From: Desulfovibrionaceae bacterium
GTDB taxonomy: Bacteria; Desulfobacterota; Desulfovibrionia; Desulfovibrionales; Desulfovibrionaceae
Direction of reading: 5' to 3'
Assembly: GCA_900770205.1 (NCBI GenBank)
Contig: CAAGJV010000316.1
Coordinates: 1 to 6,687 of the forward strand
Length of the DNA: 6,687 nt
Part shown: positions 1-4,963 of the stretch, piece by piece
Layout of the letters: the number at the start of each line of letters is the position of its first letter
Position numbering within the stretch: position 1 is the stretch's first letter
The notes under the pieces: model-generated
What the model was told of the DNA's origin: nothing
Databases searched by the model: none
Seen by the model: the letters and a program-made list of their open reading frames with translations, nothing else
Translations under genes and position numbers: made by a program

Positions 1-182
1 GTGCGGAACTTGTAGCAGGTGAAGGGAACAAGGTTTCTGCCCATTCTCTTCTGGCAGAATATGGCCGGCCCTTTGGAATCCAGCCGTACCGCCAGCGCAA
101 TAAAAGCCATGGGCAGGGCCAGCAGTACAAGAGCAGAGGCGGAAAGGAGAATGTCAAACAGCCGCTTTACAAAAGGATACAT
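1..182 (-). CDS. Initiating sugar transferase (monotopic phosphoglycosyl transferase, PglC/WbaP-type), 5' part only
   Basis: Sixty complete codons are visible, starting at the ATG at 182-180 and running off the left edge. The product should transfer a sugar phosphate from a nucleotide sugar to undecaprenyl phosphate at the inner membrane, the first step of repeat-unit synthesis. Seen: KRLFD at residues 6-10, then a hydrophobic segment (about 11-32) broken by Pro24, as in the re-entrant helix of monotopic transferases, then RLDSKGPAIFCQKRMGRN (33-50) and a terminal YKFR. These match the family pattern of basic-RLD, GP, Q-R-x-G and KFRT. The protein begins directly at this helix, so it is the short PglC-like form and not the long form with extra N-terminal membrane helices. 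The catalytic Asp-Glu pair would lie past the edge. An in-frame TGA nine codons upstream, with no start codon between, fixes the ATG. The ribosome site is weak (GGGGAT or GGTGG). The sugar specificity cannot be read. Confidence 0.9.
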   Translation of the reverse strand, partial: MYPFVKRLFDILLSASALVLLALPMAFIALAVRLDSKGPAIFCQKRMGRNLVPFTCYKFR

Positions 183-294
183 GTTACCACCGCATCCCCA
201 GGCTGTTCACGGTTTCGTTGGCATGGAGCCTGCGAGCAAAGCCAACCATGGTGTTTCTGATACTCATGTTGCCAGGAAAAACATTGGCGAATTG

Positions 295-331
295 AGATGT
301 TTCGTCTTGCCATGAAATTTTTAAAACATCT
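295..331 (-). repeat. 8-bp perfect inverted repeat in the leader of the sugar transferase
   Basis: The arms AGATGTTT (295-302) and AAACATCT (324-331) are exact reverse complements separated by 21 nt. In the transcript they could form a hairpin. No U-run follows, so it is not an intrinsic terminator. Its role is unknown; it could be an operator or an RNA recognition element. Confidence 0.4.
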
Positions 332-383
332 TCAGTATGGAAAATATCCAATGATAACAGCAAAAATAACGCAATATCGTGCC

Positions 384-430
384 TATAAAATGAAGCGCAC
401 ATTATAAAATGTTTAAAAGAAGTATAAAAT
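384..430. repeat. Three TATAAAAT octamers spaced 19-20 bp apart
   Basis: TATAAAAT occurs on the plus strand at 384-391, 403-410 and 423-430, with starts 19 and 20 bp apart, close to two helical turns. On the transcribed strand these read ATTTTATA. The copies are certain, but in DNA this AT-rich they may be chance. They could be part of a promoter, a bent-DNA segment or a protein-binding array. Confidence 0.45.
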
Positions 431-448
431 TTCATATAAGCAAAAATC

Positions 449-473
449 AAAAAAAAGAGAAAAGAAAAAAGAA
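449..473 (-). other. 25-nt pyrimidine-only tract just after the NusG-paralogue stop codon
   Basis: The transcribed strand has 25 consecutive pyrimidines, mostly T, beginning 12 nt after the TAG stop. Only a weak 4-bp stem (GCAA/TTGC, around the stop codon) precedes it. This gives at best a poor intrinsic terminator, or a U-rich pause site. It could set the point where transcription of the export block falls off unless an antiterminator is bound; that reading is inferred. Confidence 0.3.
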
Positions 474-485
474 CGGCAAAATTCA

Positions 486-1031
486 CTATTGCGCTGCAGA
501 ATACACCTGCTCCATTTTTTCCGTATCGGCGCTGCCCTGAACGTAATCAATGGAGCACCATATTGTCTGGAACAGGCCGCTCCCGTCGCCAAACTGCACG
601 GCCACCACGCGGCGCTTCTTATTCACCTTAACAATGCGCCCCGCCATATCTTTGAGTGGCCCCTCAATGAAACGGATCTTCGTCCCTTCCTGAAGAACAA
701 GGGAAACTTCGATAACCCCGTTGAAGCTCTTCAGCCAGTGAACAAAAGCCATATCTTCTCCGCGCAGTGCGGCCTGCCCATCGGCATAGCGCAGAATGCG
801 AAGAACAAAGGGAATAGCCTGTATTTCCTGCCAGTCTGGCTCTGTTTCCGTTTCCAGGAAAACATAGCCTGGCAGCAGGCGGCAGAGCCGCTTCACCGTG
901 CCGGATTTTTCCGGTTTCCAGCGATCCACCTGGGGAGCAAACGAGGCTATGCCGTTCTTCTCCAGGCGGTCCATAACTTTGCCTTCCTGCCCAGACCGAC
1001 AGAAAAGACAGTATGTCGAAAGTGCAGCCAT
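486..1031 (-). CDS. NusG-family transcription antiterminator (LoaP/RfaH-like paralogue)
   Basis: The 181-aa product is a two-domain NusG paralogue. Such proteins bind RNA polymerase and suppress pausing and termination in long polysaccharide operons. Seen: an NGN domain at about 5-103, opening YCLFCRSGQEGKV (LoaP-like proteins have a similar W-Y-x-L...G-x-E start) and containing the family signature PGYVF (54-58), then a KOW domain at about 113-150 with EGP, AGRIVKVNKKRR and VAVQFGDG. The operon position argues against housekeeping NusG, which usually sits with secE and ribosomal-protein genes. I chose ATG 1031 over the in-frame GTG at 1052 because GGAGG (1047-1043) lies 11 nt before it, while the GTG lies inside a hairpin with no usable ribosome site; 181 aa also puts the conserved strand close to the N-terminus. 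Downstream lie a 303-nt spacer and the sugar transferase, the probable controlled segment. Whether it is closer to LoaP or RfaH cannot be settled by eye. Confidence 0.88.
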   Translation of the reverse strand: MAALSTYCLFCRSGQEGKVMDRLEKNGIASFAPQVDRWKPEKSGTVKRLCRLLPGYVFLETETEPDWQEIQAIPFVLRILRYADGQAALRGEDMAFVHWLKSFNGVIEVSLVLQEGTKIRFIEGPLKDMAGRIVKVNKKRRVVAVQFGDGSGLFQTIWCSIDYVQGSADTEKMEQVYSAAQ

Positions 1032-1168
1032 TTTTGGGTACGCCTCCGGCACCGGAGGCGCTTACGCGCTTCCGTTCCGCATTTTCATCGGATGTCGGTT
1101 TTCCGGGCCAGCTATGGCCGGCTCCGGCGCCGGGCATCGTCCTTTACAGAAAGATGGAGGCAAATGCC
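1032..1168 (-). promoter_or_regulatory. Structured leader of the NusG paralogue with several inverted repeats
   Basis: All other complete spacers in the export block are 6-16 nt, but this one is 137 nt and GC-rich. In transcript order it shows GAGGC-ATTT-GCCTC starting inside the kinase stop codon (1170-1157), the palindrome CCGGCGCCGG (1133-1124), a stem CCGGCCA-TAGC-TGGCC-C-GG with one bulge (1121-1103), GCGC-GTAA-GCGC with a GNRA-type tetraloop (1069-1058), and a perfect 9-bp hairpin over the ribosome site (1060-1041). None is followed by a U-run, so I do not call a terminator. Such density of stems suggests a folded RNA that controls the antiterminator's synthesis or serves as its binding site. 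The stems are seen; the function is inferred. Confidence 0.5.
1041..1060 (-). promoter_or_regulatory. Shine-Dalgarno-sequestering hairpin before the NusG paralogue
   Basis: The sequence is a perfect inverted repeat, CGCCTCCGG-TG-CCGGAGGCG, nine G/C-rich base pairs. The 3' arm contains GGAGG, the only good ribosome-binding sequence for the ATG at 1031. If the stem forms, the site is hidden, which suggests translational control. The 5' arm shares three bases with the neighbouring GNRA-loop hairpin (1069-1058), so the two stems may compete or stack. Confidence 0.55.
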
Positions 1169-3373
1169 TCAGTTCTTCACCTGTTTCCTGACAAGCTTCT
1201 TCCACCACGGACTGTGGGAAGCTGCAGCCCCTCCATAACCATAGTTATCGTACCGGTAACCATAGCCATAGCCGTACCCGTAGCTGCCATACTTGCCGGC
1301 TTTAAGCTCGGCATGGTTCATAACCGTGCCTATGATATTGGCCCCTACGGTATGCAGGGCGTCCATCATCACGGCAAGCTGCTTCTTTTCCGTAGAAAGC
1401 ATGCGCACCACGGCAAGGAAGTGCAGGCCAGGCACGGCCGCCAGCGTGCGCGTATCGGAAACGGCAAGCACGGGCGGAGCATCCACGATAACGATATCGT
1501 ACTGGCGCAGGAGGTCATCCATAAACGGCTGGAGCATTTCCCCGCTCAGAAGTTCCGCCGGGTTCGGCGGCACAGGGCCGCTGTTCAGAAATTCCAGCGG
1601 CAGGCCCTGCATGGGGCTGCGCAGAAGCGCGGGCAGATATTCCATGGAGAACGTTCCGGCCAGCACATTGCTCAGGCCTTCTTCCGGGAAATCTTCCGTG
1701 CGCAGCAGGCTGGAAAGGCGGTGCCTGCGCATATCGGCATCGATAAGCAGCACGCGCTTGCCTGCCCGGGCATAGGTAACGGCAAGGTTGAGCGAGGTGA
1801 AGCTCTTGCCATCGCCCGTAACGGCAGACGTTACAGCAAGGATGCGAGCCTTGCGCCCTGCTTCGGAAAGGCTGAGCGAAGTACGAAGAGCACGGAAGGC
1901 TTCGGCCAGCTGGCTCTGCGGCTTATCGTAGGCCGTAAAGTCTTCCCGGCCCTTTTCGCCATCGGCAAAGGGAATAAAGCCGTACACAGGCAGCCCGGAA
2001 ATATTTTCCACATCTTCCCGGCGCTTGAGCGTTCTGTCGAGAAGTTCCAGAACAATGCACAGAAGAACGCTGAACATGCCTGCGGCCAGGGCGGAAATAA
2101 CCATAACCTTGGGCTTCTGCGGGTAGGCGGCCTTCATGGGCGGCGTGGCCGGAACAATGATCTGGAAGGTGCCGCCGGCGCCGCTGTCTGCACTGCGGGA
2201 AATTTTAAGTTCGTTCACGCGCTGGAGAACAAGCTGATAGGCCTTTTCCGAAGCCGTAAGGTTATCTTCCAGCATTTTGTATTCATCGGCAATCTGGTCG
2301 AGCTGCTTCAGTTCTTTCGTGGCGAGCGCGCGCTCCTCGTTGATGATGTTAGAGCGCACCCTGGCCTGTTCCAGCCTGGCCTGAGCGGAAATAAGGCTGT
2401 TTTCCGTTTCCTCGGCAATGGCCTTATCCATATCGCGTATCACCATGCGCTGTATTTCCACACTCTTGTGCCCGGGGCCGAAATCCTGAAGCGTACGCAC
2501 CAGGGAAGCCTGCGCCTGCAGGCGCGCCGACTTGAACTGCGTAAGCGTGGGGTTGGAAATGGCTTCTGGAATACTGTCGAGCCGTTTTCCCTCCCTGCGC
2601 CATTGCTCAATGGCTTCCATCGTAGCCTGAGCAGAGGCAAGGGCCTCCTGTGCATTCACGCTGGCCCTGTCCAGTTCCGTAAGGCGGGCTATGCCCAGCG
2701 ACTGCGACGCTTCCACGGAAAGGATATCGTGCTTCTTCTTATACTCGTTAAGGCGGGATATGGCCTTCATGCGGCCGTTTTCCATGTTCAGCAGCTCATC
2801 TTCCAGCTTTTCAAGGCCGCGCTGGGAAAATCCGCTGGCACGGCGGCTGCTGTCGTCCATATAGGTGCGCGCAATGAAGTTGGAAACTTCGGCGGAAAAG
2901 GCCGCGTTATCGGAACGGAAGCCGATATCAAGCAGATTGGTGTTCGGCACCTGCTTGATTTCGATAAGCTTTTCCAGCACTCGGAGAGGTTCTCTTGCTG
3001 CGGCAAACGATTCCTTTTCCGCAAATTTGAAATGCTCGAAAACACGGGCCAGAATATGATCGGAAGTGATGAGCTGTATCTGCGTGGTCATGAAGGCATC
3101 GCGGCTGCGGGAATCTGTGCCGAACTCCGATTCGTACACGTCCTGTATCTGCGTAACCTTCAGGTTGCCCGGCTCCACAAGCATGCGGCACCTGGCCAGA
3201 AAAATGGGCGTGGAAAGATAACAGTACGCAAGAGCAAGAGCAATCACGCCGCCGCATATCGCCGTGCAAAGATAACGGCGTGTCCATACTGCCTTGAACA
3301 GAAGCGAAAGGTCTATTTCCAGAATATCGTCGTCTTCTCTGGCGACAGGAGCTGTACTCGCGCGTTGTTCCAT
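1169..3373 (-). CDS. wzc: Wzc-type BY-kinase and polysaccharide co-polymerase
   Basis: The 734-aa product is an inner-membrane chain-length regulator fused to a bacterial tyrosine kinase, the one-polypeptide arrangement typical of proteobacteria. Domains: cytoplasmic start; TM1 about 36-54; Wzz-like periplasmic domain with long helical stretches (about 185-390); the Pro-rich motif ATPPMKAAYPQKPK (409-422) before TM2 (about 422-445); then the kinase. Kinase motifs seen: ExxRxxR oligomerisation motif (E491, R494, R497), Walker A SAVTGDGKS (516-524, Lys523), Walker A' VLLIDADMRR (541-550), GPVPPNPAELL (599-609) and Walker B DIVIVDAPP (626-634). The C-terminal tail has nine tyrosines between 695 and 713, the expected autophosphorylation cluster. 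His551 takes the place of the Pro that often follows the Walker A' Arg pair. GGAGAG lies four bases before the ATG. The phosphatase gene ends 14 nt upstream, and the pairing suggests a phosphorylation cycle controlling polymer length and export. Confidence 0.95.
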   Translation of the reverse strand: MEQRASTAPVAREDDDILEIDLSLLFKAVWTRRYLCTAICGGVIALALAYCYLSTPIFLARCRMLVEPGNLKVTQIQDVYESEFGTDSRSRDAFMTTQIQLITSDHILARVFEHFKFAEKESFAAAREPLRVLEKLIEIKQVPNTNLLDIGFRSDNAAFSAEVSNFIARTYMDDSSRRASGFSQRGLEKLEDELLNMENGRMKAISRLNEYKKKHDILSVEASQSLGIARLTELDRASVNAQEALASAQATMEAIEQWRREGKRLDSIPEAISNPTLTQFKSARLQAQASLVRTLQDFGPGHKSVEIQRMVIRDMDKAIAEETENSLISAQARLEQARVRSNIINEERALATKELKQLDQIADEYKMLEDNLTASEKAYQLVLQRVNELKISRSADSGAGGTFQIIVPATPPMKAAYPQKPKVMVISALAAGMFSVLLCIVLELLDRTLKRREDVENISGLPVYGFIPFADGEKGREDFTAYDKPQSQLAEAFRALRTSLSLSEAGRKARILAVTSAVTGDGKSFTSLNLAVTYARAGKRVLLIDADMRRHRLSSLLRTEDFPEEGLSNVLAGTFSMEYLPALLRSPMQGLPLEFLNSGPVPPNPAELLSGEMLQPFMDDLLRQYDIVIVDAPPVLAVSDTRTLAAVPGLHFLAVVRMLSTEKKQLAVMMDALHTVGANIIGTVMNHAELKAGKYGSYGYGYGYGYRYDNYGYGGAAASHSPWWKKLVRKQVKN

Positions 3374-3384
3374 AAAACTCTCCG
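3371..3384 (-). promoter_or_regulatory. Translation start element of wzc, identical to that of the beta-barrel gene
   Basis: CGGAGAGTTTTATG contains a strong ribosome-binding sequence (GGAGAG) and the wzc start codon. The same 14 bases start the beta-barrel gene at 6231-6218. Confidence 0.65.
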
Positions 3385-3387
3385 CTC

Positions 3388-4095
3388 TTATTTTGAGCGC
3401 AACAGATTATCCAGATTACTTTCTGCTTTGCCCGCCATGCCCCGGCGCAGCTTCTCGAGCGCCTCGTACCCCGCACGAAGGAGCGGCCTGCGTGCATGGA
3501 TATGGTGGGCATCGGTGGCGAGAATCACTCTTTCCGGAAAAGACAGGGCTATGGCCTCGCCTGTTCTGCGCGCATCTCTGCCGAACTCTCCGGCAAGGCT
3601 CCCCGCCGTAAGCTGAAAAGAGCAACCCTGTGCCGCGAGGCCTTCCAGAGAAGAGGCGTTCTTCTCGTTCAGCCAGGGGTGCCGCTCCGGATGGGCCAGC
3701 ACGGGCAGAAGCCCTGCGGCAGCGGCTCTCTGAACCAGAGATTCCGCCGCGGCAATGGGCATGAAGGGCGAAAGCTCAAACAGAAAGGCCCTGCTTTCCC
3801 CAAGCCTGCCCTGCTTTTTCACCACATCCAGAAGATCGGGCGTAAGCATCCATTCCGCGCCGCCCAAGAGGAGGAGAGATACCCCCTCATCCTTCAGGCG
3901 GCGCTGAAGTTCTTCTCTTATTTTTGTATGTTCGGCCAGCTTTTCCAGGTCGTCTTCTTCTGCATTCATGTGCGGGGTGCACACCATGGCCGTTATGCCC
4001 TCGGCTTCTGCGCAGCGTGCCATGGCCAGGCTTTCCTCCCAGGAGGAAGAGCCGTCATCCACGCCGGGCAGGATATGGATGTGCATGTCCGTCAT
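3388..4095 (-). CDS. CpsB/CapC-type PHP tyrosine-protein phosphatase
   Basis: The 235-aa product belongs to the metal-dependent PHP phosphatases (CpsB, CapC, YwqE), which remove phosphate from the Tyr tail of the BY-kinase in the cytoplasm. The metal-site motifs appear in order: DMHIHILPGVDDG (3-15, with His5 and His7), CTPH (39-42), GAE (79-81), LAHPER (133-138) and ATDAH (193-197). The length is usual for the family and no key residue looks lost. There is no signal peptide. It starts only 6 nt after the wza stop codon; its ribosome site (TAGGAT) overlaps that stop, so translation is probably coupled. A second in-frame ATG three codons in is possible but would leave Asp3 out. Many proteobacterial Wzc systems use a small Wzb-type low-molecular-weight phosphatase instead; here the PHP enzyme takes its place beside a fused kinase. 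Confidence in the family is high; the substrate is inferred from the neighbouring gene. Confidence 0.93.
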   Translation of the reverse strand: MTDMHIHILPGVDDGSSSWEESLAMARCAEAEGITAMVCTPHMNAEEDDLEKLAEHTKIREELQRRLKDEGVSLLLLGGAEWMLTPDLLDVVKKQGRLGESRAFLFELSPFMPIAAAESLVQRAAAAGLLPVLAHPERHPWLNEKNASSLEGLAAQGCSFQLTAGSLAGEFGRDARRTGEAIALSFPERVILATDAHHIHARRPLLRAGYEALEKLRRGMAGKAESNLDNLLRSK

Positions 4096-4101
4096 GGAAT
4101 C

Positions 4102-4947
4102 CTACCAGCGCGTCTCCGGCACATACACCACATCGCCGGGCTGCAGCTCCATGTCTCCCCCGCCCTCGCCCTCTTCAAGCAGCTTCTGAATATCCACCTT
4201 GAAAGACTTTTCCCCGCGCGTTACGCGGATGCGGCTCAGGGAATTGGGCCTTTCCACGCCGCCGGCCAGGGCAACGGCACGGCTGACGGTGAGCGGATTA
4301 TCTGGCGTGCCGTAGAATTCCCCGGGCTTCTTCACCGTTCCCAGCACGGAAACGGGCCTGGCCTTGGGAACCACCACGGTGTCGGAAGGATGGAGCAGCA
4401 CATCGGCAACATTTTCTCCGCGCAGTATCTCGCGGGCGGGAACAGGCAGAAGGATAGCCTTCCCTGAAGCGTCCACGCGGCGAACAACGATTTTCGTGAC
4501 ATCGGCGCTGGGGGCAAGCCCGCCTGCGGCACTGACAGCCTGCATAGCTGTCATTTCCCCACCTTCGGGAATGGTGCTGGAAAAATCCGCCCCGGAATTG
4601 ACTTCGCCCAGCACAAAGATCTTGCGCGGCGCAAAGGATTCCACGGAAACCACCACTTCCGGCGAAGCAAAGCCGTTGCGGCTCAGCGCAGAGGCAATAA
4701 CGCCTTCTATCTGGTTGGGCGTTTTACCGATAACGTTGATGCGCCCGGCAATGGGGAACCGAATAAAGCCGGAATTATCCACGCGAACCTTCACATTCAT
4801 GTCTTCCTGGCGGTAGACATAAATGGAAAGCAGATCTCCGGTACGGATGCTGTAAGAAGCGGCATCGGCCGAAGCAGCCGCAAGAAGAAAGGCTGCCATT
4901 GCCGCGGCCGCGCATACACGCAGCCGGGCGAAGGAAAAGAAAGACAT
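4102..4947 (-). CDS. wza: Short Wza-type polysaccharide export (OPX) protein
   Basis: The 281-aa product should form a periplasmic ring that passes polymer towards the outer membrane. Seen: a type I signal peptide (hydrophobic 11-25, likely cut after Ala29 in SADA), with no lipobox Cys at the cleavage site although many Wza proteins are lipoproteins; a polysaccharide-export domain at about 31-105 opening YSIRTGDLLSIYVYRQEDM; one SLBB domain at about 109-157 (KIFVLGEVNSG to KIVVRR); and a second at about 198-245 (VSVLGTVKKPGEFYG to IRVTR). It ends with QPGDVVYVPETRW and has no C-terminal amphipathic helix, the segment that crosses the outer membrane in E. coli Wza. I chose ATG 4947 because AGAGG lies six bases before it; the in-frame TTG at 4953 sits directly on that site. 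The beta-barrel gene ends 16 nt upstream and may supply the missing pore. Confidence 0.92.
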   Translation of the reverse strand: MSFFSFARLRVCAAAAMAAFLLAAASADAASYSIRTGDLLSIYVYRQEDMNVKVRVDNSGFIRFPIAGRINVIGKTPNQIEGVIASALSRNGFASPEVVVSVESFAPRKIFVLGEVNSGADFSSTIPEGGEMTAMQAVSAAGGLAPSADVTKIVVRRVDASGKAILLPVPAREILRGENVADVLLHPSDTVVVPKARPVSVLGTVKKPGEFYGTPDNPLTVSRAVALAGGVERPNSLSRIRVTRGEKSFKVDIQKLLEEGEGGGDMELQPGDVVYVPETRW

Positions 4948-4963
4948 GAGCAACCTCTATCCG

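Larger units (their letters stand above)
183..485 (-). promoter_or_regulatory. AT-rich spacer between the NusG paralogue and the sugar transferase; candidate leader or antitermination target
   Basis: This 303-nt gap contains no gene I can support. By hand count 301-480 is about 27% G+C, far below the flanking genes, while 183-300 is near the operon's normal composition. Reading leftward it holds a pyrimidine tract, three ATTTTATA octamers, a perfect TATAAT at 406-401 with no convincing -35 box, an 8-bp inverted repeat (295-331) and a 6-bp inverted repeat GTTGGC/GCCAAC (217-222 and 241-246). I found no strong intrinsic terminator. One open frame (GTG at 486 to TAA at 184) spans almost the whole gap, but it lacks a ribosome site and its first part simply reflects T-rich DNA. 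The position, directly after an antiterminator gene and before the biosynthesis genes, suggests a regulatory leader or a second promoter. That role is inferred. Confidence 0.4.

Noticed and set aside
180..195. ops-like sequence GCGGTGGTAAC before the sugar transferase start
   Set aside because: Only the GCGGT core resembles the RfaH ops element; the rest does not fit, and it overlaps the start codon where no leader RNA hairpin could follow.
1031..1052. GTG at 1052 as the start of the NusG paralogue
   Set aside because: It lies within the hairpin and has no spaced ribosome site, whereas ATG 1031 has GGAGG upstream and gives the usual short N-terminus.
1041..1060. The hairpin before the NusG paralogue as an intrinsic terminator
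   Set aside because: No T-run follows it in the direction of transcription (TACCCAAAAATG), and on the other strand it is followed by CTTACGCGC, so neither strand fits.
664..1137. 157-codon minus-strand frame starting in the structured spacer (ATG at 1137, AAGGA close by) and overlapping the NusG paralogue
   Set aside because: The ribosome-like sequence is only two bases from the ATG, most of the frame overlaps the NGN domain of a clear gene in another frame, and the product looks random. A short translated leader here is not excluded.
1013..3616. 867-codon open frame on the plus strand, antisense to wzc and part of the phosphatase gene
   Set aside because: It lies opposite a gene with complete kinase motifs. 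Its translation is rich in Arg, His and Gly with no family motif, and its start has no ribosome site. It is a by-product of codon use in the real genes.
3496..4467. 323-codon plus-strand frame opposite the phosphatase and wza genes
   Set aside because: Both genes opposite have intact family motifs, and the frame crosses their junction without any sign of coding function.
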